Source: Paraburkholderia aspalathi (GTDB lineage Bacteria; Pseudomonadota; Gammaproteobacteria; Burkholderiales; Burkholderiaceae). Taken from it: a stretch of DNA of 64,000 nt. The stretch is from the NCBI RefSeq assembly GCF_900116445.1, contig NZ_FPBH01000030.1, positions 61,601-125,600 on the forward strand, in the 5' to 3' direction. The notes under the pieces are model-generated. The model ran no database searches. It saw nothing but the letters and a program-made list of their open reading frames with translations, and was not told where the DNA came from. Position numbers and translations under genes: made by a program. How positions within the stretch are numbered: the first letter of the stretch is position 1; each line of letters opens with the position of its first letter. Below are positions 53,339 through 61,658 of the stretch, in pieces.

Positions 53339-54319
53339 CTATGTGCCGATTGCAACACCGAAGCTCATATGCTCTCCCCGCCAACCACTTCGTCGAAGAA
53401 AGTCTTCCCAGGTCAGTGCGGTCGGATCATTTCGTCGGCTCCATGCCAGGTCCCGGTCGGGTGCGTAGTACCCGTATTCGACCGCGTAGGTAACCATTCC
53501 CACGAGCTCGCGTACCAGCCACTCGTCGGCACCGAATGCGGGGAAGTTCTTTAGCAAATCCTCGCGTGTGTATGCAGACGTGTAGTGCGCACGCACCCCC
53601 GAAACGCGCACGAAAGTTTCCACAAGTTCGCGCGCAGTCAGTACCTCACCGATGACAGGTAATGTTCGGCCGGAATACGACTCCGGATTGTCGAAGTGCG
53701 CCATCACCGCCGGACCGGTCGCGGTCAGCGGATCAACGAACGGCACGGGCGTGTCGGGCGGTAGGTAAACCGGGAAACTCAAGCCGCCGTCAGTTTGGGG
53801 GCGGGGCAGATAGTGCTCAAGAAAGTTGCTGTAGAAAAAGGCAAGTTGGATGAATGAACTGTGAAGCGGCAGTGTGCGCAGGTAGGCTTCCACTAGGGCC
53901 TTCTCGGTGAAGTGTGGCGCCCACAGAGTGCCGCCAGTGCGATCGTCGACATTTTCGAGACTACTCCAGACGACATGCTCCACGCCCGCGGCGAGCGCCG
54001 CGTCAGCCAGCTCCATGCCCAGCGCTAATTCGGGACGGCCCGGCGGCGGTACGGGCGCAATTGGCGGCGTCATCAAAAAAGCGCCGTGCGAGCCTCGCAA
54101 AGCCGCGGCAAACTGCGCTTTGCGCCCCGCTTCCAGCGGTGCGACGACGACCTCGGCGCCGCGCCGGGCCAGTTCGCGCATCGGTTCGCTATCGACGCTT
54201 CGCGCCAAAGCGCGCACTCGATAGCGACCGCTATCCAGCAGCGTGCTGGCCACGCTGCGGCCTTGCTTGCTGGAGGCACCAGCTACGGTAATCAGAGGCA
54301 TTGATGATAAATGGGACAT
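53339..54319 (-). CDS. NmrA-family NAD(P)-binding protein
   Basis: A 326-residue atypical SDR of the NmrA type: N-terminal PLITVAGASSKQGRSVASTLL (glycine-rich GxxxxxG fold, read in parts), RALARSVDSEP, and a C-terminal HSCARN-like half. Such proteins sense NADPH or act as quinone/isoflavone reductase-like enzymes. I take the ATG at 54319, which has GGAG 8 nt upstream. It is divergent from a LysR gene 105 bp away and is probably controlled by it. Both are cargo of the first unit of the transposon. Confidence 0.85.
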   Translation of the reverse strand: MSHLSSMPLITVAGASSKQGRSVASTLLDSGRYRVRALARSVDSEPMRELARRGAEVVVAPLEAGRKAQFAAALRGSHGAFLMTPPIAPVPPPGRPELALGMELADAALAAGVEHVVWSSLENVDDRTGGTLWAPHFTEKALVEAYLRTLPLHSSFIQLAFFYSNFLEHYLPRPQTDGGLSFPVYLPPDTPVPFVDPLTATGPAVMAHFDNPESYSGRTLPVIGEVLTARELVETFVRVSGVRAHYTSAYTREDLLKNFPAFGADEWLVRELVGMVTYAVEYGYYAPDRDLAWSRRNDPTALTWEDFLRRSGWRGEHMSFGVAIGT

Positions 54320-54423
54320 GCGATTTCTCCGGACAGGCACGCAACACGCGCGCCGACATGTGCAGTGTGGGCAGAACCTCGCACGGAGTGAAATCGTCGG
54401 TCTTCTGGTCTACTATCCATGCT

Positions 54424-55353
54424 ATGGATACCAACCGGTTGGACCTGAATTTACTTGTCACCCTAGAAACCTTGCTGGCAGAGCAGAACGTGACGCGCGC
54501 CGCGCGCCGCTTGCATCTGAGCCAACCGGCAGTGAGCGCACAGCTCGCGCGCCTGCGCGATCTGTTCGACGATCCGTTGCTGATTCCGGCGCAGCGTGGC
54601 ATGACTTCCACAGCAAAGGCCGATGAACTTCTGGCGCCTCTACGTGATGCTTTAGACCAAGTGCGCGCCACGGTGGGCCGTCATGTGCACTTCGATCCTG
54701 CGCAGGCCCGCCTGACTGTGGCTATCGCCTGCACGGACTATCTGGAGGCTGCATTGGTGCAGCCGCTGGTATTGCAGTTGCGCCAACAAGCGCCCGGCGT
54801 GAGGGTTGCGGTGCGTTTCCTGGACATGCCGCAACTAGCAGCGCAGATGGCCCGCGGGGAGGTAGACCTCGCGTTGATGACGCCCCGCGACGCCCCGACC
54901 AACCTGCGCAGCCGTCACCTGTTCGACGAGCGCTACGTGCTGATAGGCCGTCTCGGCCACCCGCGTCTGCGCCGCAAGCTCACGGCGGCACAATTTGCAC
55001 AGCTGGAGCACATCATCGTGTCGCTGCGCGGCGGCGATTTCTCCACGCCCGTGGATGATATGTTGGCGAGCCTAGGTCTCCAGCGCAACGTGGTGCTGTC
55101 CGCGGCCTCGTTCCTGGTTGTGCCTGACATCGTGGCCCGCTCCGACCTCGTCGCTCTAGTACCGCAACGACTCGTGCGCGATCGGGTCGACGCGTTGATG
55201 ATCGTTGACTGCCCTATTCCCGTGCCGAGCTTCGAGGTGAGCATGCTTTGGCATGAGCGAAGCCACGGACATGCCTCCCAGCGCTGGGTGCGCGAGTCGC
55301 TGAGGGCACTGGTCGCCAGCTGGGGCGAACCCGCGAAGATAACGCGACGATAG
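54424..55353 (+). CDS. LysR-family regulator
   Basis: A 309-residue LysR protein of the NodD/LinR-like branch: RLDLNLLVTLETLLAEQNVT, RAARRLHLSQPAVSAQLARLRDLF (helix-turn-helix, read in parts) and DDPLLIPAQRGM. The frame is open to 54301, but the ATG at 54424 gives the canonical N-terminus. It probably regulates the divergent NmrA-type gene. The effector is unknown. Confidence 0.92.
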   Translation: MDTNRLDLNLLVTLETLLAEQNVTRAARRLHLSQPAVSAQLARLRDLFDDPLLIPAQRGMTSTAKADELLAPLRDALDQVRATVGRHVHFDPAQARLTVAIACTDYLEAALVQPLVLQLRQQAPGVRVAVRFLDMPQLAAQMARGEVDLALMTPRDAPTNLRSRHLFDERYVLIGRLGHPRLRRKLTAAQFAQLEHIIVSLRGGDFSTPVDDMLASLGLQRNVVLSAASFLVVPDIVARSDLVALVPQRLVRDRVDALMIVDCPIPVPSFEVSMLWHERSHGHASQRWVRESLRALVASWGEPAKITRR

Positions 55354-55527
55354 ACCGGTAGTCCCGGGCGGCAGCGCGCGGTGCAACGACTAAGTCGAAG
55401 CCAGACCGCCCCTTTGAACGACCGCTTCCCGGTGACCAATCTGGGAATCCGAATGGCGAATATGGGTCGATCAGCGACAGTGGCGGACGGCCGAGTCCGC
55501 GCAGAAAAGGGTTGGCCACCCGGATTA

Positions 55528-55593
55528 TTTCACTAACTGTGGCAGCAGTTTTTCACTTACCTGGCACAGTTTTCACTTTCCGTGGCACGCGAC
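55528..55593 (+). repeat. Internal right end R1
   Basis: Tandem motif copies at 55528-55544, 55551-55566 and 55571-55587, ending GCACGCGAC at 55593. It matches R2 (61426-61492), and similarity extends back to about 55470. Confidence 0.72.
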
Positions 55594-55723
55594 TGTCGGC
55601 TGCCACCACTAGTGAAAAATGCGTCGTTGAATTTAAAGCGCTTTTTCAGAACGAGTGCACCGAGCGGCCAGCACGTGCCAAGGAAAGTGAAATATCCCTC
55701 GCGCACTGCCGCAGTAAGTGAAA
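55594..55723 (+). repeat. Internal left end L2, abutting R1
   Basis: Starts TGTCGGCTGCCACCACTAG at 55594. Inverse motif copies at 55601-55617, 55676-55692 and 55707-55723. It follows R1 with no base between. Confidence 0.72.
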
Positions 55724-55935
55724 AAACGTTGTGTTCCTTCGGCACGCTCTCAGTCGACAGGCGGTCGCAAGCCAGTGGCTTCTCGTCGGCTGTCCGCGAC
55801 GGCACCCGATGACCATCGCGTGGTGCGCCAGCGCGCGTCGGAAGGTATATGGGGTGCACAACTCATGAATTCGACGTTCGTTCACGTTCACATCTCTCCG
55901 CGGGCCCGCTGTCCGAGCCGCCGTAACGAGGAGAT

Positions 55936-56862
55936 TCAACCGATGGCCCGTTTTATCGAAGCAATTTCACTTTCGATCACTGGTTTCGCAATCTTCGAAA
56001 AAGACTCTACGAGTCTAGGCTGCGCAAGGAAAGGGCGATACAGGAGCGAGACCGTAATCGGGATATCGCCGCTGAAAGGCCTGATCTCGATGCCACCGGA
56101 CTTGTACTCGTCGCGAGCGGCCAGTTCGTTCACGAGACTTACGCCCAACCCGGCGCGCACCAGCGCGCAAACTGAGGACCCAAGACTGGCTTTCGCCACG
56201 ATTCTCGGTGGCTTCTTGTCCACAAACACTTCTTCGATAGGTGATCGGAACAGGCTCTCCGCTGTGGGCGATATGAAGGGTATGCCACCGAGATGTTCAG
56301 GCGTCACTTCCTTCAGATCCGCCAGGAAATGTCCCTTCGGCAACACGGCCACATACCGCAACGTGGAGATGTGCTCGGCGTTAATTCCTGGTGTGGCGCC
56401 CGCAAGAAGAACCAGTCCAACGTCGCAGACCCCGGTGCGGATCCAGTCGTTCACGTCCGATGCATTCCCCGAGTGAATCGACACCAACACTTCCGGATGA
56501 ACGGCAAGGAACTGCGTCACGATTTTAACGACGAGGTCCCCGGCCAGACGAGCCGTCGACGCCACCCGAAGTTGCGCTCCGCTAAACGAGCGAATGTCGG
56601 CCGCCACCGACTCCAGCTCAGCGATGCCAGCAAATGTCTTCTCAACCTCGCGATGAAAACGTATCGCATCTTCGGTCGGACTGACGCGGTTCCCGTTTCG
56701 CGCGAATAACGGGAACTGCGTGATCGTTTCCAGCTGAGCGATCAGCCGGCTCACCTGCGGCTGCGACGTATGCAGCGCACGCGCCGCGACAGTCATCGAG
56801 CCTGACGACATCACTGCTCGGAAGGCCTCGACGTGCCGGATACCCAGCTTATGTTTGATCAT
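55936..56862 (-). CDS. LysR-family regulator next to the amino-acid transporter
   Basis: A 308-residue LysR protein: IRHVEAFRAVMSSGSMTVAA, RALHTSQPQVSRLIAQLE and a sensor domain with HSGNASDVNDWIRTGVCDVG. The ATG at 56862 matches the family N-terminus better than the longer frame from 56892. It is divergent from the binding-protein gene across ~150 bp and probably controls the transporter and the aldolase. Its sequence is not especially close to the LysR at 54424, supporting separate origins of the two units. Confidence 0.9.
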   Translation of the reverse strand: MIKHKLGIRHVEAFRAVMSSGSMTVAARALHTSQPQVSRLIAQLETITQFPLFARNGNRVSPTEDAIRFHREVEKTFAGIAELESVAADIRSFSGAQLRVASTARLAGDLVVKIVTQFLAVHPEVLVSIHSGNASDVNDWIRTGVCDVGLVLLAGATPGINAEHISTLRYVAVLPKGHFLADLKEVTPEHLGGIPFISPTAESLFRSPIEEVFVDKKPPRIVAKASLGSSVCALVRAGLGVSLVNELAARDEYKSGGIEIRPFSGDIPITVSLLYRPFLAQPRLVESFSKIAKPVIESEIASIKRAIG

Positions 56863-57009
56863 ATCAGTTCTGTATTCTTTGATACGAAACAAGTATTGTA
56901 CTTTATCTTACTGGCGGTCGATAGTTACATCGACGGTGGCCAACAGTGACGTTTCTCCTGGCATTAACCGACGCGACAAGTCGGGAACTACATACTGGAT
57001 CTTAGAGAC

Positions 57010-57909
57010 ATGAAACCCTCCTCGTTGTTTTCTGCGACCTTCATTATTGCCGGGTCCGTTATTTTCGGCTGTGCGCATGCTGAGGCGCCAAGCCGGCTTG
57101 ATAAAATCAAGGAATCGCAAACGATTTCGCTCGGATATCCGAGCGCTTCGCTGCCTTTTGCCTACCTCGATAACCAGCAAAAACCCACCGGTTACTCTGT
57201 CGAGATTTGCCAGCACATAGTCCAGCATATTAAGGCGTCGTTGAATTTGCCGACTTTTAATATTCGCTATGTGCCCGTAACGTCTGCCACGCGTATCCCG
57301 CTTCTAAGAAATGGGACAATCGATCTGGAATGCGGCAACACCACTAATACGGCGGAGCGGCAGAAGCTGGTTTCGTCTGCACCTGCGACTTTTGTAGCGA
57401 AAACCGTGCTCACCGCGCGCAAAGACGCAGGGGTTGACGTAAATAACCCCGCCTCGTTTAGCGGTAAATCCATCACCAGTATGGCGGGCGGCTTGGCGCT
57501 TTCGGTAGTCCAGCAAATTAGCGCAGAAAAGAAACTGAATATCTCGGCTCTTCCATCAGACAATGCGGCATCAAGCTTTCTGCTCGTTAAGACTGGTCGA
57601 GCTGCTGCGATGAGCAACGACGATGGGCTTACTTACGCCCTCGTCGCAACGTCTGGCGACCCACAAGACTATGTGATCGGCACGAAAGCGCTGCTGGCTG
57701 CTCCGTACGGGATTGTTGAACCCAAAGATGACCCGCGATTCAAGCACGAAGTAGACGCAGCTGTACTCGACCTGATCAAGTCGAAACAGATTTACGCCCT
57801 CTATGACAAGTGGTTCACGTCGCCCATTCCGCCTTCCGGGATCAATCTCAAATTCCCGATGAGCGACGTTTTTGCGTCACGCTCTGGAGCATCCTTCCGA
57901 TTCTGGTGA
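57010..57909 (+). CDS. Polar amino-acid ABC transporter, periplasmic binding protein (GltI-like)
   Basis: A 299-residue protein with a signal peptide (SLFSATFIIAGSVIFGCAHA), then RLDKIKESQTISLGYPSASL, PFAYLDNQQKPTGYSVEICQ and the GltI-type NGTIDLECGNTTNTAERQ. It should bind glutamate/aspartate-like or related polar amino acids. It heads the transporter operon and is intact. Confidence 0.92.
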   Translation: MKPSSLFSATFIIAGSVIFGCAHAEAPSRLDKIKESQTISLGYPSASLPFAYLDNQQKPTGYSVEICQHIVQHIKASLNLPTFNIRYVPVTSATRIPLLRNGTIDLECGNTTNTAERQKLVSSAPATFVAKTVLTARKDAGVDVNNPASFSGKSITSMAGGLALSVVQQISAEKKLNISALPSDNAASSFLLVKTGRAAAMSNDDGLTYALVATSGDPQDYVIGTKALLAAPYGIVEPKDDPRFKHEVDAAVLDLIKSKQIYALYDKWFTSPIPPSGINLKFPMSDVFASRSGASFRFW

Positions 57910-57984
57910 TCCGGCCGCGTACCAATAATATTCGGCGTCGGGAGCGCACCCGGCTTCATATTCGAACATTATATTGAGACAGAT

Positions 57985-58425
57985 ATGAACTATCAGTGGA
58001 GTTGGGCGAGCTTTAATGAGTTGTCGCCCGACGGAATTCATACGTATCTGCAAACTTTACTGATTGGAGCCGGCTGGACGTTATTGCTGTCGCTTCTGGC
58101 CTATTTGTTCGCCTTGATGTTTGGGTCGGTTATTGGAGTGATGCGGACGGTGCAGTCCAGGCGGGCAAGATTTTTTGCAGCGTCATACGTTGAGCTGTTC
58201 CGCAATATACCGCTGATCGTCCAGATGTTTTTATGGTATTTCGTCTTCCCGGAGCTGCTTCCCAAGGCTGTGGGCGGAGCGATCAAGCAGATGCCACAGC
58301 CTTGGGGGCAGTTTTTCCCCGCGCTCTTGTGTCTTGGCTTCTACGGGACTGCGCGGGTGTCCGAGACACTGCGCTCAGGTATCCCCCGTCCACGAGATTC
58401 TCACCACTCTTCCGTATTTGTTTGA
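57985..58425 (+). pseudogene. Permease GltJ-like, truncated
   Basis: The first ~130 residues are normal for a GltJ-type inner-membrane permease (YLQTLLIGAGWTLLLSLLAY, FFAASYVELFRNIPLIVQMF, CLGFYGTARVSETLRSGI). After SETLRSGI the family continues with the EAA loop and two more membrane segments. Here that part (~100 residues) is missing, and the frame ends 14 codons later inside sequence from the gltK-like gene. Confidence 0.82.
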
Positions 58426-58432
58426 AGTCGGC

Positions 58433-59059
58433 ATGACCTTCTCACTTACGTTAACGGTGCTAGCGGCAGTTCTTGGTTTGGCTCTGGGTACGCTGTTGGC
58501 TTTGTGCCGAATGTCGTCGTTGAAATGGCTGTCGGTGCCGGCAACGCTATACGTTAACGGCATGCGGTCGGTGCCTCTTCTTCTGGTGATTTTCTGGTTC
58601 TACTTCCTTGCACCTTACGTGGGCGCGTGGATTACGAATTCGCCAACACCAGTACAAGTAGGCGCATACCGCTCGGCCGTGATCACGTTCACGTTGTTTG
58701 AAGCGGCATACTTCTGCGAAATCATGCGGGCCGGAATTTTGTCAATCGGAAAGGGCCAATTGAATGCGGGGCTGGCGTTGGGGCTGACCTATGCGCAAGT
58801 CATGAAGACGATTGTGCTACCCCAGGCGCTTCGTAACATGACGCCAGCGCTTCTTACGCGCGTCATTACTCTCTTTCAAGACACGTCACTGGTGTATGTC
58901 TTATCGATGACAGATTTCTTCGGCGCTATCTCTGACATTGCATCAAGGGATGGAACCATGGTGCCCATGTATTTATTTGCTGCCGCTGTGTACTTCGTAA
59001 TCTGTTTCGGCGCTCCGCGTTTTGTAGGGCACTTTGAAACAGCGCGACATGCTCACTAA
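58433..59059 (+). CDS. Permease GltK-like (5' end altered)
   Basis: The protein has the expected membrane segments and the EAA loop (AGLALGLTYAQVMKTIVLPQ), ending GAPRFVGHFETARHAH. Homology begins upstream of the ATG at 58433, around VHEILTTLPYLFEVG (~58390), but no ATG, GTG or TTG with a ribosome site lies there. The native start was probably lost in the deletion that fused it to gltJ. It may be made from 58433 or not at all. Confidence 0.75.
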   Translation: MTFSLTLTVLAAVLGLALGTLLALCRMSSLKWLSVPATLYVNGMRSVPLLLVIFWFYFLAPYVGAWITNSPTPVQVGAYRSAVITFTLFEAAYFCEIMRAGILSIGKGQLNAGLALGLTYAQVMKTIVLPQALRNMTPALLTRVITLFQDTSLVYVLSMTDFFGAISDIASRDGTMVPMYLFAAAVYFVICFGAPRFVGHFETARHAH

Positions 59060-59072
59060 GAGTGAATTGAAA

Positions 59073-59807
59073 ATGATCCAGATCAACGATGTCAGTAAAT
59101 GGTATGGCGGATTTCAGGTGTTGACGGAATGCAGTACAAAGGTCACCAAGGGCGAAGTGGTCGTCGTTTGCGGTCCTTCTGGTTCGGGAAAATCCACTCT
59201 CATTAAGGCCGTCAATGGTCTTGAACCCGTGCAAAAAGGGGATATCTCCATCGACGGGCAGAGTGTAACCAAACCAAATGCTAACCTGCACAGAATTCGC
59301 GCCAAAGCCGGGATGGTCTTTCAGGGGTTTGAGCTGTTTCCCCACCTCACCGTCCTGCAGAACTTGTGCCTTGCGCAGACGCGGGTGCTTAAGCGGAGCG
59401 CGGAGGCGTCAAGCACCAGAGCAAAGGGACTGCTGGAACGCGTAGGACTTGGCACGCACAGCAGCAAATACCCCGGTGCGCTATCCGGTGGACAGCAGCA
59501 GCGCGTCGCAATTGCGAGGGCGCTGGCAATGGATCCTATCGTCATGCTTTTCGACGAACCGACCTCCGCACCGGATCCAGAGATGGTAAATGAGGTCCTC
59601 GATGTGATGACCGATCTTGCGCGAGACGGAATGACGATGATGGTCGTTACCCATGAGATGGGTTTTGCGCAACGGGTGGCTGACCGGGTCATCTTCATGG
59701 ACCGTGGACAGATCGTTGAGGACTGCTCCAAAGATGCGTTCTTTGGAGACTCTGCTGGGCGAAGTGAACGCTCGCGCCAATTCCTGTCGAAGATCATTCG
59801 GCATTGA
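59073..59807 (+). CDS. Polar amino-acid ABC transporter ATP-binding protein (GlnQ-like)
   Basis: A 244-residue ATPase: Walker A GPSGSGKST, Q-loop MVFQGFELFPHLT, signature LSGGQQQRVAIARAL, Walker B IVMLFDEPTS and H-loop VVTHEMGF. The D-loop reads SAPDPE instead of the nearly invariant SALDPE, which may impair dimer function. The ATG at 59073 is the family start. It is followed by the threonine-aldolase-like gene after ~155 bp. Confidence 0.92.
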   Translation: MIQINDVSKWYGGFQVLTECSTKVTKGEVVVVCGPSGSGKSTLIKAVNGLEPVQKGDISIDGQSVTKPNANLHRIRAKAGMVFQGFELFPHLTVLQNLCLAQTRVLKRSAEASSTRAKGLLERVGLGTHSSKYPGALSGGQQQRVAIARALAMDPIVMLFDEPTSAPDPEMVNEVLDVMTDLARDGMTMMVVTHEMGFAQRVADRVIFMDRGQIVEDCSKDAFFGDSAGRSERSRQFLSKIIRH

Positions 59808-59963
59808 ACGAAGTCGAAGTCACTCCTGTCCCATTCTTCCCGATCTGCGGCGGATTTTTCGACGCGCCAGTGTATGACCATGGAAATGGCTCGACGGCGG
59901 CACTAGTTTCAACCACGTGCGCGATTCCTTCCACCGCAAATTGCGTTCAGTTACGAGGTACTC

Positions 59964-61028
59964 ATGTCAGTAGTGGATCTTCGCAGTGACCTACTTTCTC
60001 GTCCGACTCCAGAAATGGTCGAGGCTATGGTCTCGGCAGCTCTTCACCCTTGCAGTTACAACGCGCGTGACGACAAACACGTGCGCGAACTAGAGGCGCT
60101 GGCCGCGAGTATGCTAGGGATGGAAGACGCACTGTTTTTCCCGACGTGCACAATGGCGAATCAAGCCTCTCTCCTCGTGCATTGCCGTTCGGGCGACCAC
60201 ATCATCTCCGACGCTCAGACGCACATCGCCGAGCACGAAGCCGCTTCCACGTCCGGCCTCTCGAGCGTTGCCGTTCATCGCTTGATCGGAAAACATGGGC
60301 ACCTTTCGCCGCGTCAGGTGACGGTGGCGCTCGCCGACTGTGATCAGGAAGGATACCGGGTCTCTGCAGTGATCCTGGAAAACACACATAACCGAGCGGG
60401 CGGGACAGTGATGCCCAGAGAATGGCAGCAGGGTATCCATGATGTGTGCAGCGAACAGGGCATCGCCGTGCACTTGGACGGTGCTCGCCTCTGGAATGCG
60501 GCATCCTACTGGGGCTGCGAACCGCAGGTCCTCGTGCAAGGTGCAAACAGCGTGGCTGTCAGCTTGAACAAAACCCTTGGTGCGCCGTTGGGCGCCATAC
60601 TGTGCGGCGACAGGAACTTTATCAAGCGCGCGACACATGTTCGCCAAATGTTGGGAGGGAACTGGCGACCCGCCGGAGTAGTAGCAGCGCCCGCCGTGGT
60701 GGCATTGAAGACGATGCTCGACAGGGTTCCAGACACTAACGAACAAGCGCGTCGAATGGGCGAAATGCTCGCGAGAGAAAACCCCTGGCTTGTTATCGAT
60801 CTTGACCTTCTGCACACCAACATCGTGACGGTCAGGTTGAAGACGGTCAAGATCGAGTTGCGAGAACTCATGCGCGGTCTTTCTCAGCGTGGAATCCTCG
60901 CAACGTGCTATGGCAATCGTTATCTCCGCCTAGTCACGTACCCTGGGATTGCGAAAGGAGATGTCGACCGGGTGTTGTCCGCCTTTTCGGAGATCGGCCA
61001 ATCCGTCGATGCAACAGCAACCCTGTAG
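59964..61028 (+). CDS. Threonine aldolase-family PLP enzyme (LtaE-like)
   Basis: A 354-residue fold-type I PLP enzyme: VDLRSDLLSRPTPEMVEAMV, ALFFPTCTMANQASLLVHCR, AEHEA, HLDGARLWNA (PLP Asp) and the Schiff-base Lys in SVSLNKTLGAPLGA. Such enzymes cleave β-hydroxy amino acids (threonine, phenylserine and others) to glycine and an aldehyde. GAGG precedes the ATG. Together with the LysR and amino-acid transporter it would form an uptake-and-cleavage unit for a hydroxy amino acid (inference), though the transporter is damaged. Confidence 0.9.
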   Translation: MSVVDLRSDLLSRPTPEMVEAMVSAALHPCSYNARDDKHVRELEALAASMLGMEDALFFPTCTMANQASLLVHCRSGDHIISDAQTHIAEHEAASTSGLSSVAVHRLIGKHGHLSPRQVTVALADCDQEGYRVSAVILENTHNRAGGTVMPREWQQGIHDVCSEQGIAVHLDGARLWNAASYWGCEPQVLVQGANSVAVSLNKTLGAPLGAILCGDRNFIKRATHVRQMLGGNWRPAGVVAAPAVVALKTMLDRVPDTNEQARRMGEMLARENPWLVIDLDLLHTNIVTVRLKTVKIELRELMRGLSQRGILATCYGNRYLRLVTYPGIAKGDVDRVLSAFSEIGQSVDATATL

Positions 61029-61139
61029 ATCGCAAGACGACGTTCGGCTGGCCGTCTGCTGCCTTATTCATTGAGGCAACAGTTATTTGCAGTAGCTCGG
61101 CCTGCTCGCGCTGGATGGATATCGGGGGGTCGATGAGCG

Positions 61140-61330
61140 GTGCGCACGAGACTGCGTATCCGCTGCTGCCGGCGGGCCTGAATGAGCCCGAGCTGCACGC
61201 GGTTTATACGCCGACTGCCGTGGAGATCCGCTTCGTCTTCGGCTAATTTCGGCCGCTACCAATGCGCGTGTTCTTCTGACACAGCTCAAGTTGATACAGC
61301 GGCTCGGTTATATGCTGGTTGTGTCGGATG
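61140..61330 (+). pseudogene. Possible transposase remnant (DUF4158-like N-terminal segment)
   Basis: One frame reads YPLLPAGLNEPELHAVYTPT then AVEIRFVFG and stops at ~61246. Another frame continues ARVLLTQLKLIQRLGYMLVV from ~61264. Together they recall the N-terminal domain of Tn3-family transposases. The match is from memory, short and frameshifted. Confidence 0.35.
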
Positions 61331-61425
61331 GCCGCTCAGTGGGCACGCGAGCGACCATACGGGGTCGATCAGCGGCAGTGGCGGACGGCCGAGTCGACGC
61401 AGAAATGCGTTGGCGGCCCGGACTA

Positions 61426-61492
61426 TTTCACTAACTGTGGCAGCAGTTTTTCACTTTCCTGGCACAGATTTCACTTTCCGTGGCACGCGACA
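61426..61492 (+). repeat. Right transposon end R2
   Basis: Motif copies at 61426-61442, 61449-61464 and 61469-61485, ending CGCGACA at 61492. Confidence 0.72.
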
Positions 61493-61497
61493 GCTGG
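61493..61497. repeat. 5-bp target duplication GCTGG, right copy
   Basis: Identical to 53063-53067; see the transposon-like unit at 53068-61492. Confidence 0.65.
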
Positions 61498-61658
61498 CCG
61501 CGCGGATGGTTGGTGTGAATGCATCTAATACCGGGTGCGAGCGCCGACCAGTTCAGAGTGGTAGTCCAATATGACGTTTCACGCCCGGTGTTTTTCTATT
61601 TCAGCGTGGCCCATCTGTCCAACCCAGCAGCGCATCCGTGTCGGAGACCTTCAGATCA

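Larger units (their letters stand above)
53068..61492. mobile_element. 8.4-kb transposon-like unit without transposase (fusion of two elements)
   Basis: The outer ends are TGTCGGG...(left, 53068) and ...CGCGACA (right, 61492), flanked by GCTGG on both sides. Both ends carry three copies of a motif TTTCACTwwCnGTGGCA in inverse orientation: spaced at the left (to 53198), tightly tandem at the right (61426-61485). This resembles Tn7-like or IS21-like ends. A second right end and left end meet at 55593/55594. Cargo: NmrA-family gene, two LysR genes, an ABC transporter and a threonine-aldolase-like gene. No intact transposase is inside. Confidence 0.7.

Noticed and set aside
53151..55723. Regular motif copies at several places considered as a CRISPR array
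   Set aside because: Copies are inverted between sites, unevenly spaced and tied to transposon ends; there are no cas genes.
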